Positions 45,462 through 57,800 of a DNA stretch of 64,000 nt are shown piece by piece. The notes beneath the pieces are model-generated. The model saw only the letters and a list, made by a program, of their open reading frames with translations. It ran no database searches and was not told where the DNA came from. Source of the stretch: Neocallimastix lanati (nom. inval.) (lineage: Eukaryota; Neocallimastigomycota; Neocallimastigomycetes; Neocallimastigales; Neocallimastigaceae); contig JACVTC010000151.1 of NCBI GenBank assembly GCA_016946835.1, positions 165,001 to 229,000 on the forward strand. The letters are read 5' to 3'. The position numbers and the translations under genes are program-made. Numbering within the stretch: position 1 is the stretch's first letter; each line of letters begins with the position of its first letter.

Positions 45462-48400
45462 ATGGCCGTGAATAAAATTAATGATAAGGGATCAGTTGAC
45501 TTTTTATTTTGGGATAGAAGAATCCAAAAAAGTGAAGGTTCCGGATTATGGTTTTCTCAATTAAAAGCCCTTTTAAGAAAAAATATTATTTTAACGGTAT
45601 ATAGAATTTTTATTTAAATATTTGAATATAAGTATATAAAAATATTTAAAAAGATTTAAAAAAATAATTTAATAAAAAAAGGAATAAAAGAAAACCATAT
45701 ATTAATAAGCTGTTATATTTATTACATATATAATATAGAAAAGATCCTGGAAAACATATTTGATGATTACAATTATCACACCTTTAATTATTATGTTATT
45801 TTTGGAGTATGTTATTAAAATGAATGAAGATTTCTTGACCAAAGATGTTGATCACCCAGAAAGAATTCCACTTCCTGGGGTTAAAGATTGTATTGTGAGT
45901 AAAAATTTTAATGTTTAATTTTTTTAATTTTTATTATTTTTTTAAAATGAAGTAATAAAAAAGAATTCTTATATGAAGAAATTATATCGAAATTAGATAT
46001 TTATTTTTAATTATAATAAAATTATTACTTATAAATATATTTATATATGAAATATTATTTTATTTAGGGAGATATTAGCACACCAGATAATTGTATTTCT
46101 TTAATGTTCACCAATTGTATTGATGATGATGATTGTACTAGAGATTCAGAAGTTGATAAGATCATGTCTACTTTTATTGAAAATAATAATGAAAGAATGA
46201 ATCTTACTTGGTCAACAGATCCAAATAAATGGGATGTTTGGGATAGTAAATATATATATATATATATTTTTTTTTGAATTATTTTAAAATTTATTTAAAT
46301 ATATTAAATTAAAATTAACATTAATTATGAAAATTTTATACTAATTTTTTAAATTATAATTTTTAAAACTAAATGTATTATTATCATAAAATTAAAAAAA
46401 ATTATAAATTTTATATCAAAAAAGAGGATAAATTAAATTACAATGTTACAAAAAAATTTGATATTGTTCATGTTCCAAATAGTAATTTCATTTATAATTA
46501 TACTATGAGTCATGTTAATACTACAAGTTTTGGTATTGTATTTGATATTAATAAAGATTCCGGTACAAATTATCGTTATCAAATTTGGCATAATTCAACA
46601 TTAGAATTTAATAATACAGCTACAATTTCACGTGGTATTGATGAAGCAATTAGTAAGTTGATATAGTAATTTTTTTTAAAAAATTATTGTATTTTTTTTT
46701 GTAAAATGTTTTAATTTAATTTAATTTAATAAATTTAATATAAATACGATAATTTAAGCAAATTAATATATATGCTAATAAAATTTTATTTTAATTTAAA
46801 AGTTCAATTAAATAGTGGTAAATCAGATATTAAACCAAGACTTAATATTGATATTAAAGATTTTCCAATTATTGGTATTAAGGATAATTACTCAGACTAT
46901 TTAATTAGTAGAGGAGGTCAAACATTTTTTTTCTGTGTTTCTATGGTAGTTTTTATAAATCTTCTTAATAATGTTGTTTCTGATAAAGAAACGAAAGTTC
47001 GTTATAGTATGGAAATGATGGGAATGAAGAGAAGTGCTTATTGGACTAGTTGGATAATTTATTATTTTGTTTTATTTTTAATAAATTCACTCACAACTAT
47101 TTTCATAGGAAAGATCTTTGGTTATTCATTCTTTACAAATTGTAACTTTTTGGTTTTAATCTATTTATTCTTTGGATTTGGCCTTGCTTTGGCTAGTCTT
47201 GGATTCTTCATTTCAACACTTGTTAATCGTACTAAAACAGCAGTTCTTATAGGTATTTCAATACTTATCATAGGATTTTTCGTTGAATATATCGTATTCT
47301 CTAGTTCACAATTATGTTATTCATTTTGGGCAGAAGATTCCAATCCTATATATAGAAGAATTGGATCATACCTTATTCCATTTTTTAATTTCGGAAAAAT
47401 GTATATGGATGTTTCATTCCTTTCAAGTAATTCATATAATCATATTAGTGAAACCATTGTTGAAGGACCTGGATTTAAATATGATGATTTATTCGAAAAA
47501 GTCAAAGCAACCATATCAAGGGGTAATATGAATTTAGATAATATGGAGCCAACCATTAATGCTTTTTATTATTTAATTTTTAATATGGTATTTTATATGA
47601 TATTAACTATTTATTTTGATAATGTTCGTCCAAATAAATATGGTAAGAAAAAACCATTTTATTATTTCTTACTTCCATCTTACTGGAAACGAAGCGATAA
47701 AATTGTTAATTGTAAAGAATGGATCAAAGAAACTCCAAAGAAATATCCACATAAAATTGATGTAAGAGAATTAGATGATGATGTTCGTACTCACTTTAGA
47801 AATACTTGTAATCCAGATTATGAAACAAATGCACCTGTTAGAATCATTAATCTTCGTAAAGAATTTGGATATGGTAAGAAAAAGAAGATTGCAATTAAGA
47901 ATTCTTGTTTAACAATTGGAAAGAATAAAGTTATTGCGTTGTTAGGACAAAATGGAGCAGGTAAATCTACCACCATGAATATTATTTCAGGTTTATCCAC
48001 ACCAACATCAGGAGATGTTTTGGTTATGAATAAAAGTGTATTGAATAATGCATCAGGAGTTCAAAGTGAACTTGGTATTTGCCCACAAGATGATATTCTT
48101 TTCAAAGATTTAACAGCAATGGAACATTTGAAACTTTATTCTGGTATTAAAGGAGCTATTAATTGTTTAGCATTAGATGATATTTTGATTAGTAGATTAA
48201 AAGCAGTTCAATTATATACAGTTAAGGATGCATTATCCAAGACTTATTCAGGAGGTATGAAAAGACGTCTTTCAATGATTATTGCTACAATTGGAGATCC
48301 AAATGTAATTTTACTTGATGAACCAACTACAGGTATGGATCCAGTTAATCGTCGTTATGTTTGGAGATTTATTGAAAATTTTAAGAAAGGAAGATGTGTA

Positions 48401-48805
48401 CTTTTAACTACTCACTCTATGGAAGAAGCTGATGCACTTGGAGATGAAATTGTAATTATGAGTCGTAGTGTTGTTAAAGCCATTGGTAATAGTATTCATT
48501 TAAAGAATAAATTTGGTAATGGTTATAGTATTAGTATAATTGCAAATGGAGATGAAAATATTGAGAATGTTAAACAAATAGCTAAAGAAATGGTACCAGG
48601 TATTCGTCTTGCAGATGATAGTGCAGGAGCATTAATTTTTGAATTTAGTTATGATCTCTCTGAATATATTCCAAAATTTGTTCAATATTTAGATGAAAAT
48701 CCAGATGGAATTATTAGTACTTGGGGTATGAGTCAGACCACACTTGAAGAAGTATTTTTAACAGTTATTCATGAAGATAGTAAACGTAAATTTAAAGAAG
48801 AATAA
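45462..48805 (+). CDS. ABC transporter, A subfamily (half-size), copy 2
   Basis: Five exons, 45462-45596, 45739-45894, 46068-46245, 46425-46652 and 46803-48805, with the same intron positions and almost the same intron sequences as copy 1, again giving 899 residues. Walker A, signature and Walker B motifs are identical to copy 1, and the ATPase domain shows only a synonymous change that I could find. Differences cluster in the N-terminal tip (residues 2-14), after TM1 (about 73-81), before TM2 (about 258-273), and between TM5 and TM6 (two patches near 443-472, including one extra residue). The substrate is unknown. The copy arose with its flanks, so this is a segmental duplication and not a retrocopy. 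Confidence 0.93.
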
Positions 48806-49258
48806 GAACACACACAAGACAAAAAAATAATAAATATATTTAGTATATAATTAATATATATATATATATATTTATTATTGTTAATTTTTTTTTTTTTAAT
48901 TTATAATTTTGTTTTTAAAATTAACCTTTATTATTGTTAAAGGTCGAAAAAATTAACGATTAGAGTATTTTCATTTTATATAATATAAATAAATTATAAT
49001 TATTATTATAATTTAATTTTTATATTAGTTAATTAAAAATAAAGCAATGAATAAAATTAAAATATGAAAAATCATAATTAAATCAAATATTTTATAATAT
49101 GAAAAATATATATATAAACTAAATTATAAATTAATTATTAAATTAAAAGTAGAAATAAAAATTCAAAATGAAATGAATAAGAATGAAGAACACAAATAAT
49201 ATTATAATTAAAATCAAAATAATAGTAATAATAATAATAATAATAATGATAATAATAA

Positions 49259-49289
<31 letters not shown>

Positions 49290-49668
49290 AAAAAAAAACC
49301 AAGCCATAACATAACAAACAAGCAGACAAAAATAAAAGTATTTATAAAATATTGGAAAAAAAAAAAAAAAAAAAAAACGTAAAAATATATATATATATAT
49401 ATTGATGGGGTGATAATACATTTCGGACCCACACATGATTAATTATAAGCTACATATTTTTTAAGGTGGCGTAATATATATAAATTTTTTTATATAAATA
49501 AATAAATAAATAATAATTGAATAAATATTTTATTTTATAATAATTAATTTAATAAAATAAAATAAAATAAAAAATTTTCATATTTATTTGTATTTATAAC
49601 TGTAATTTTTTATTAAATAAATAAATAAATATTTTATTTTATAATAAAAAAATAATAATTTTATTATA

Positions 49669-49699
<31 letters not shown>

Positions 49700-49909
49700 A
49701 TATTTTATTTTATAATAAAAAAATAAAATTAAAAAAAAGAAAAGATAAATATTTTTTTGTAATTTTCTTAAAATAAAATAAAATATTTTCATATTTATTT
49801 ATATTTATAGCTGTAATTTTTAAAAAAATTGAAAATAAAAAAATAATAATTAAATAAATATTTTATTTTATAATTGTTAGTTTTCTTTTTTATTTTTATT
49901 TTTTTTTTT
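48806..49909. other. 3' flank of ABCA gene 2 and AT-rich minisatellite
   Basis: 48806-49340 matches 32274-32840; the AATA array (about 49262-49291) is shorter than in copy 1. 49490-49870 is built from recurring AATAAATAAATATTTTATTT blocks. No gene seen. Confidence 0.6.
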
Positions 49910-50290
49910 TTTTAAGTGAAAATTTTATCCAATTTTTTTAAATGTCTTAAAAAAGGTAAATCTGATTATGTAGCCTTTCTTTCTGCTATACTGGATTGAA
50001 AAATTTTCTAATTGAAATTGCTTTACATTCCTTTATTGTGTTAACATTCCTCCTCTATCGGCAAAATGCGTGATTGATCAGATAAGGTGTTTTAAAAAAT
50101 GGAAAAACTCGAATTGTATTATCTCTGTTTTACTTAGAAATATGTCATGTTCTGGACGTCATGCATGGGATATAGAAAGTAAAATCTTGGATGAAAAATT
50201 AGATAAATTTCAATATATAGTTAAATATATATTTTTCATCGTTAACTTTTATTTAAAAGTTTTTTTTTTTTTTTTTTTTTTTTTTAATTG
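49910..50290 (+). mobile_element. LINE relic
   Basis: 49960-49990 resembles the RT palm region (YVAF), similar to 33187. 50045-50210 matches the post-RT region (NIPPLSAKCVIDQIRCFKKWKNSNCII, written here only in part) in an open frame up to ~50210. The element is otherwise gone. Family assignment is uncertain, with LINE A and B equally close by eye. Confidence 0.6.
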
Positions 50291-50668
50291 TAAATTTTTA
50301 GAGATTTAGTATAGTTTATTTTTTCATATTGTAAAATTGATAATAATATTTTAGATATTAGAAATAAATAAATCTTAAAAAAATAATGTATATAAAAGAA
50401 TTTTCTTTTTTTTTTAAAAAAAAAAAATCTAAACATACTGAAAAAATTGTCATACTGTAATGATAAAAATTGAAATATTTAAACCTTAATTAATATAAAA
50501 TAAAATTTATTATTTAAACATAAATTAATGTCATAAATCAAATTTAAATCTAATGATTTCATAATGTTTTTAATAAGTGGCTTGATTTCTATATAATAAT
50601 TATACTTATAATTAATAAAATAAGAAATAATAAAACTTTTCACATAAATCAATGTTTGTATTTATATT
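50291..50668. other. AT-rich spacer
   Basis: No gene or repeat recognised. Confidence 0.5.
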
Positions 50669-50677
50669 CATATTTAT
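50669..50677. repeat. 9-bp target-site duplication of MULE (left)
   Basis: CATATTTAT, repeated exactly at 53792-53800 just outside the right terminus. A length of 8-11 bp is usual for Mutator-like elements. Confidence 0.85.
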
Positions 50678-51511
50678 GGGTGTGTGGCATTTCGCCAAAT
50701 TGCATTTCGCCAAGTTGCTTTTCGCCAAATTGAGAATTATTAAATAAATAAATAAATAAATAAAATTAAATATTTTTAATATTGATGTATTTATAATTAT
50801 GAAGTAAATATTTAAATATTAAAAAAATTTTTTTCATATATAAATAGCTTTACAAATATCTGTTTAAATAAATAATAAATTGATAAATAATAAATTGATA
50901 AATAATAAATAAAAAAAAAATTATAATAAAATAAACAATATAGTAATATAATTAATAAAAAAAATAATAATATAAACACTATTGCTATAATTATAAAAGG
51001 ATTGTCATTAATAATAATAATGATGATTAAATTATAAATAATATTATTATTATTTACAAATATATATATAAATGAATTAATAAAAATAATATTTACCTAC
51101 TTAAGAAAAATGTAAAAAGTTTTTCTTATAATATTTTATAAATTAATAATAAATAATATATAATAAATAATAAATAAATAATATAAACTGTAGCAATAAT
51201 TACAGAAACATCAATAATAATATTTTTATAATAATGATGAAAATTATAATAGTTATTAAATATAAAAATAAATATAAAATTATAATATAAAAATTTTTAT
51301 ACTTTATATAATAAAAAATATAATAAACTTATAAATACTTTATATTTATCCAGTTACACTAAAAAAAAGGAATTATTTAAAATATAGAAGAATTAAAAAA
51401 TAATATTTGAATAATTAATCTTCATTTAAAGTATATATAATTAAAAATATATATTATTAAAATTAATCATTAGAATATTTAATTAGAAACTTTTATTAAA
51501 AAAAAAAAAAA

Positions 51512-52943
51512 ATGGAGAAAAATCTAGAAATTGAAATAAGCAAAACTAATAGAGGAAAAGAACAAATTATTTTAAACAGAAAATATAAGTTTAATCTTTC
51601 ATCCAAAAGGAAAGACAATTCAAAAAAATATAAATGTACAGAATATAAAACATTAAATCAATGTCAATCTTTTATTATTTTAAATAATGAGAATCAAATC
51701 TTAGAATATGATGACTCACATAATCATCTTGAAAATAAATTTGGAGCAGCTAAATCAATTGTAAAAAATAAAATTAAAGATGAAATTTCAAAAAGTTCAA
51801 TTCCTTTTAATGTAAATATAAAACGTACATATGATGAAATTTCTCAAGGTATGGGTCTTATATGTCCAGGATATAATTCAATTAAATCCCAAGTAACAAG
51901 AAGTAGAAGAAAACAACTACCTCCTGATATAACATCATTTGATGAAATTCCCAATGAATCAAAATATTATAAAACAAAAAGGGATGAAAATTTTATGATA
52001 TTCAAAAATAATGATTTAATTGTTTTTCAATCTCCATTCCAAGCAGAATTATTTTCTAAAAATAAACATATTTTTGCGGATGACACATTTTATATTGCAC
52101 CTATATTTAGTTATCAAGTATTCATAACTAGAACCTATGTTACAGAATTAAATTGTTTTTACACTACTTCCTTTTCTATATTAAAAAATAAAAAGCAAAC
52201 AACTTATGAAATATTATTTGAAGAAATAAAAAAAAATTCTAGTAAATATAATAGTATTGAAATTACACCAAAAATATTTCATTGCGATTTTGAAAAAGCT
52301 GTATCTAATGCTGCACAAAAAGTTTTTATTAATGCAAATATTAAATACTGTATATGGCATTTTAAAAGAGCATTAGAAATTAAAAAAAAAGAATTATGTG
52401 GTGATAAAGTAGAAAAAATAAAAGATTTATATATTTATTATAATAATATCTCGAACTTTCCTTTCATTAATCCTGAATATATATATGATATATATAGTAA
52501 AATAAAAAGTGAGTGCCAAGAACATAATTATGTTCAATTTTTAGAATTTTTAGAATATTTTAAAAAAACTTATTTAATTAACTATGAAACTGAAAATTGG
52601 AACTATTATGATAATATTGAGCATATTACAAATAATGTTTCAGAAACTTTTAATAAATACTTAAAAAAAAAAATTATTTGCAAAAAAACCAACTTTTTTT
52701 CAATTATTATCAGAATTGCAAAAAGAAGAATCAAAATATTACATTGATTACGAAAGGAGAACTGCTGGAATTTTAAGAAATAAAAAACAAAAAAAATTAA
52801 TAAGAACTGAGGAAATTAAAGCTTTGGTTAAATATTACAAAAATATGGAAATTCTATTAAAAAAAAAGGAAAGTGTTAGAAATGATTTCATTGACTTATG
52901 GTTGAAATGCTTAAATGATTTAAATATAAAAATTATTGATTAA
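51512..52943 (+). pseudogene. MULE transposase with one frameshift
   Basis: Transposase with a DDE catalytic domain. The N-terminal Cys/His module (Cys42, Cys51, His70, His72) resembles FLYWCH or WRKY-GCM1-type DNA-binding fingers. The catalytic residues appear to be Asp190 or Asp191 (FADDTFYIAP), Asp259 (FHCDFEKA) and Glu378 (SETFN), and a CxxH motif (Cys280-His283) between the last two fits MULEs. The first frame ends at 52745-52747. The true C-terminus continues in the next frame (LQKEESKYYIDYERR) to 52941-52943, so one base is gained or lost, most simply in the 11-A run at 52663-52673. That could be a real mutation or a homopolymer read error, so activity is undecided. Confidence 0.88.
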
Positions 52944-52999
52944 ATAATAAATTATTAAGAAATGACAGAAAATTGACCAAATGAATTCTGTCATATATA

Positions 53000-53590
53000 A
53001 TAATAATTTTTTAATAGTAAAAATTATTTTAAAAAGAGAATAAATGAATAAATACAATAATTATTAATGTATTTTTAATCTTTATTAGATTAGGTTAGCT
53101 TAAAAACATTAAAATATATTTTTATGATAAAATATTATTATTTTAAAAATATATTTTTATAATTAAAGTATTGCTATAATATTATTTTTTACAAAATATT
53201 AAAATATATCTTTATAATTAAATTTATTTTTATAATTAAATATTTTAAATAATTATTTTATTACTATTTTACAAAATATTAAAATATATCTTTATAATTA
53301 AATATTATAAATTATTATTTTATTACTATTTTACGAAATATTAAAATATATAATAATAATTTTTTTAATAGTAAAAATTATTTTAAAAAGAGAATAAATG
53401 AATAAATACAATAATTATTAAAGTATTTTTAATCTTTATTATATTAGGTTAGCTTAAGAACATTAAAATATATTTTTATGATAAAATATTATTATTTTAA
53501 AAATATATTTTTATAATTAAAGTATTGCTATAATATTATTTTTTTACAAAATATTAAAATATATCTTTATAATTAAATTTATTTTTATAA
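53000..53590. repeat. ~200-bp direct repeat in MULE 3' subterminal region
   Basis: 53000-53240 and 53347-53590 are nearly identical (AAAAATTATTTTAAAAAGAG...AGATTAGGTTAGCTTAA blocks), with an offset of about 350 bp. The piece between is partly related (ACAAAATATTAAAATATATC recurs). Confidence 0.8.
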
Positions 53591-53791
53591 TTAAATATTA
53601 TTAATAATTATTTTATTTTAAAAAATATCTATAATTAATTATAAAATATAATAAAAACAAGTTTAAAAAAATTATTTTGAATTTTTATTTATTTAAAAAA
53701 ATTATTTTGAATTTTTATTTATTTATTCATTCATTTACTTATATCAATAAGCCATTTGTCGAAATGCAACTTGGCGAAATGCAACTCTCCC

Positions 53792-53800
53792 CATATTTAT
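53792..53800. repeat. 9-bp target-site duplication of MULE (right)
   Basis: CATATTTAT, identical to 50669-50677. Confidence 0.85.
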
Positions 53801-53912
53801 ATTTATCTTTATTTAGTTTTTAAATATTTCCTTAAATAATAATTATTAATATTTATAATACTTAAACATAAAAACTCATTAAATAGTTTATTTTAATTAC
53901 AAGAACAACTAA

Positions 53913-54088
53913 TTATATAGTTAATTATAATTAAATAACATAAAAACTCTTAATTAAGTAAAGTGTGATAAAGTTCTTTGATAGTTTTAAATGTAAAAAT
54001 CATATAGTTAATTATAATTAAATAACATAAAAACTCTTAATTAAGTAAAGTGTGATAAAGTTCTTTGATAGTTTTAAATGTAAAAATC
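53913..54088. repeat. ~87-bp tandem repeat, two units
   Basis: Two nearly perfect units beginning ATATAGTTAATTATAATTAA and ending TTTTAAATGTAAAAATCA. Confidence 0.85.
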
Positions 54089-54490
54089 AAGTATAAATTT
54101 TTTTACTTGAATAAATATATGGTATCATAATAATAAAATTAAATATGTATTATTACAATATACAAAATAGAAAATAAATTACTTTAAGATTATTTTAAGA
54201 AAAAAAATATCAAATTTAAATTTAAAAATAGATATAATAATATATCATAAAGAATAAAAATGAATTACGTATGGACAAAATCATTTAAATATTGTATTAC
54301 ATAATAAAAATAAGTAAATAATTAATAATAATTTTTAAGAAGATTATTCTTGTTAAATAAACAAGTGTTGAAATAAATGAATTTATATTTTATTAAGAAT
54401 AAGAATAGTAAAGAGATTTAATTTACATATACTATAATAGGTAATCATAATGAATATAATATACTTGACTTGTGGAAGAACCTGTATAGA
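54089..54490. other. AT-rich spacer
   Basis: No gene or repeat recognised. Confidence 0.5.
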
Positions 54491-54640
54491 AAAGGAAGTC
54501 ATCATTCGATTTATTAAATAATAATCAAATGGTGACTTCCCTTTCATATTGTAAAATACATTTAAGTAAAATAAAGAACTTACATCTTCATTAATGTAAA
54601 AATATATAGTATATTACATTAATGATTTACGTATTGTAAG
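54491..54640. repeat. pair of adjacent long hairpins
   Basis: First: AAAGGAAGTCATCATTCGAT... (54491-54513) pairs with ...ATCAAATGGTGACTTCCCTTT (54519-54542) with few mismatches. Second: CATTAATGTAA (54589-54599) and TTACATTAATG (54614-54624) are exact inverses, with an outer CTTAC/GTAAG pair. Could be a small inverted-repeat element; no TSD was identified. Confidence 0.65.
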
Positions 54641-54889
54641 CCATATTTAATATTTATATATATCATATATAACAAATAATTTAATACATTATATTAATGA
54701 CTATTTCGTTGTGAAAACTCAAAAGATATTAGAAAGAAGAATTTATATTACGATATAATTGTTATTGAAGATATGGTAAAAGCTGATATTAAAGTTAAAT
54801 ATTATTTTCATAAAAGCATATCAGATGAAGATATATGCCTTTTTATATCAGAGTTCGAAATGGTATTTGAGGAATTGAGAGATTTAAAA
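54641..54889. other. spacer
   Basis: No gene supported. A 65-codon frame at 54773-54970 runs against the copia-like relic and has no features. Confidence 0.4.
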
Positions 54890-55397
54890 TATAAAATCTT
54901 TACTTTTATTATTTTTATTGAATGGATTATAGTAACATTCTTCTATAATATGATCATCTTTTTTCCATAGGAGATAATGCTTGATTTTTATATTATTATT
55001 ATTTCTATTTCTTGAATTATTAGGTTTATTTTGATTGTTATTATTTTTGTATTCAGTTTGCTTGTTATTATTTGAAACATAATTAATTTTATTATTTTCA
55101 TTATTATTTGATATATTATTATTATTAATTTGAGTGTTTAGATAATTGTTAATTCTTTCTTCTGATTTCTCATTTTTTACAAATCATCATGAAGTTCATT
55201 GAATTTTTTATATATGTAAGTTAATATTAAATTAAATTCAATATTTTTTAATTTAGCGAAGGTGTAGATGATTTTACTTTCTTCAGTTAGTTTGTTTTTA
55301 TTTAATTTGTCACACTCTATATCATATTGTTCAAATAGATTTTTGAATTCATTGAGATATAGAATATAATTGTTATTATTAATTTCTAAAATTTTGA
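54890..55397 (-). pseudogene. copia-like Gag relic
   Basis: Minus strand. 55180-55397 reads as a Gag-type helical region (NNNYILYLNEFKNLFEQYD, SKIIYTFAKL). After a frameshift comes an Asn-rich stretch and a degenerate zinc knuckle near 54950-55000 (HYLLWKKDDHIIEECYYNPF), where the first Cys residues of a C-C-H-C knuckle are lost. No protease, integrase or RT follows. The upper boundary coincides with the end of the Ty3/gypsy LTR, as if the LTR element had inserted into this relic. Confidence 0.55.
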
Positions 55398-55912
55398 TGA
55401 TACGCAACTTATAAAAAAATTCACTTTAGGGTCGGAACAAACAAGTTTTCTTAATATATAATAATATATTCTAATAATAAGAATTAAATAACACTCAAAT
55501 AAAAAAAATAATTTAAACAAAGATAATAATATTATTTAATATTTTAGTATTTTATTATTTTCTCTGCTTTTATATTTCAAATTAATAATTTTATATATTT
55601 ATCTTTAAAATCTATTTTCTATATTTATTATTTATTATACAATTTCTCTCTCTATTTTCTAATCTTAATTGTAAAGTCTAAATCTCTTATTTTAACTATT
55701 GAGTAATTCTTTTTCTCTAAGAATTCCCCTTTCTAATTATTTAATAATTGTTCTTTTTATACTAAGTTTTCTCAATTCCTATTATTATTTAATTATATTA
55801 TTTAATTATATTAAAATATTTAATATACTTTATCACTAATCCACATATTAATATTGTTATTTTCTATTTTTTTTTTACAATTATTTTCTATTATTCTATG
55901 AGTAACGTATCA
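55398..55912 (-). repeat. LTR (3' LTR of the Ty3/gypsy element)
   Basis: 515-bp unit bounded by TGATACG (55398-55404) and CGTATCA (55906-55912), a 7-bp terminal inverted repeat beginning TG and ending CA. On the minus strand, AAATGGGGGCGTTT directly precedes it, a good polypurine tract, which places it as the 3' LTR of the element at higher coordinates. No second copy was found at 61.6-64 kb. Confidence 0.7.
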
Positions 55913-55987
55913 AAACGCCCCCATTTAGTTTAGACTTCGTCCCTTGAAGTCTCTGGTAATCAACTATTTGTATTATTAACTATATAT

Positions 55988-56019
<32 letters not shown>

Positions 56020-56540
56020 ATTATTAATTATTATTTATTTTTTTTTTTTTTTTTTTAGGTAAAGTGTATTATAAAAACTTTATAAATATATATAATTTAC
56101 TTAAATACTAACTAATTTTATTAGCATTACCTAAAAAAAAAAAAAAAAAAAAAAAAAATTTAAATATATTAATATATTAATATATATATATATATATATA
56201 TTTTAGGTTGTGTATTACAAAAACTTTATATATATAATTTACTTAAATACTAATTAATTTTATTATCATTATATATATGTTTATATATATATATATATAT
56301 AAACATATATATAATGATAATAAAATTAATATAGCCAAATCTTTATTTATTATTATTTACTATATTATTATATTTGTTATTTTATGTTGTTATATTTATT
56401 TATTATATTATTTAAAAAAAAAAAAGAATATTGGATAATGCCCTTTAGACAGAAAAATATATTCGTCAATTATTAATTCAAATAAAAGAATTTATAACCC
56501 AGTTCAATAACTATTTCAAGATATATCATTACTATATTGT
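55913..56540. other. gypsy 3' region with direct repeats
   Basis: Between integrase and LTR. 56065-56130 and 56211-56270 are related direct repeats (AAAACTTTATA, ATTTACTTAAATACTAA blocks), separated by T and A runs and a TA tract. The second runs into the 78-bp palindrome. Confidence 0.6.
56253..56330. repeat. perfect 78-bp palindrome
   Basis: 39-base arms starting ATTAATTTTATTATCATTAT, with no spacer; the centre lies in a TA tract between 56291 and 56292. Every position pairs as read from the sequence. It would extrude as a cruciform or fold into a hairpin. Confidence 0.92.
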
Positions 56541-57800
56541 TGTGTACTTATGTGTTTACACTGTTACTGTATTGAACTCTTGTTTTACGATCTTTAGTGG
56601 GCCTGTGAAAAACGGATCCAGCTTCCTTCTGTTGAACAATTTGACCAAAACAAGATCACCTGGCTTATACTTTGCTCTCATTCTTCTTATTTGTTTTCTA
56701 CGATCTTCCCACAACCTGTTTGCTGTTTCAATGTTCTTTATTGCTTCACGGATCCAACGGTCATGGTTAATAAATTTCCTCAGCCAAAATTCTTCTTCGT
56801 CTTCCCAGTCAATTTTGGATTCGACATTAACAGTGAGTTCGAATGGTTGTAAGTCTCTCCGACCATACAACAATTCAAAGCTGCTGTGTTTCGTAACTTC
56901 ATTCTTGCAAGTTCTTAAAGCCTAAAGAGCGCTATAAAGTGTTTCGTCCCACTGCGAATCCTCTTCGCCGAGTAACCTGAGATACTTACCTATTTCCCTA
57001 TTTCTGTTTTCTACTTATCCATTAGACGAGGGGTGATAGGTTGCTACATAATTTACATAAATGTCGTTAAGGTCCAGAAATGCCTTTGTCTTATCAGAAG
57101 TAAACTGTGGACATTGTCAGTAACTAAAATTTCAGGAACACCATGTCGTGCAAATATTTTCTTTAGAAAATTTATTACATCTTGAGATTCGGAAGATTGT
57201 AAGGGTTCTGCTTCCACCCATTTGATAAGATAATCTACTAATACAATTATATATCTATTACCTTTATTTGTTGTAGGTAATGATCCTATTAGATCCAACC
57301 CTACTCTTGAGAAAGGATATTCAGGTACAGTTGCGATATTTTCGGGATATTTATTTAATTTTTGTGGTCGACAAGTTTGACACTTGTGACAACATTTTAT
57401 TAGTATTTGTATATCTTTTTTCATATTTCCCCAGTAGTAATCCCTTTTCAGTCTGTTATAAGTTTTGTAAACTCCTTCGTGGCCTAGACCATGGGCTTCT
57501 TCAATTAATTTTTGCTTCTCTTCTTTGTTGTGAACTATTTTTCTCAGTTGTTCTCCTTGTTTAAGATATTCCACACCATCAATTTTAAATATTCTCTTTT
57601 TAATATACTCATTCATTAAATTATTTATACTATTGGTATTAGAAATATTATTATTAATATTAACATCATTAACATTATTAATACTATTATTGATTATATT
57701 TATAGTTTCAAAACTTGTGGGAATTCTCGATAGTGCAGCTGCTAGGACATTCTTCCTCCCCTCTTGATATTGGATATTAAGGTTTAACGAAGAAATCACA
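56540..57800 (-). pseudogene. Ty3/gypsy integrase, disrupted
   Basis: 57053-57799 is open and carries the His/Cys zinc domain (GHEGVYKTYNRLKRDYYW, then CHKCQTC) and the core Asp residues (VGLDLIG, LVTDN). A frameshift near 57110 breaks the core before the third acidic residue. After decayed sequence (with a stop near 56920), 56556-56873 resumes as the C-terminal domain (LLYGRRDLQPFEL-type motif, KYKPGDLVLVK, GPLKIV). It would insert cDNA into the genome if intact. Confidence 0.87.

Larger units (their letters stand above)
50678..53791 (+). mobile_element. Mutator-like DNA transposon (MULE), complete
   Basis: 3114-bp element. The left terminus reads GGGTGTGTGGCATTTCGCC and the right terminus, in reverse complement, GGGAGAGTTGCATTTCGCC. 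Each end has internal repeats of a TTTCGCCAARTTG motif (three on the left, about two on the right). It contains one transposase gene and AT-rich subterminal DNA. The ends and the TSD are well preserved, so the insertion looks recent. Confidence 0.9.

Noticed and set aside
54773-54970. 65-codon plus-strand frame ending in a hydrophobic stretch
   Set aside because: Overlaps the minus-strand copia-like relic, has background codon use, and its hydrophobic end is just AT-rich sequence.
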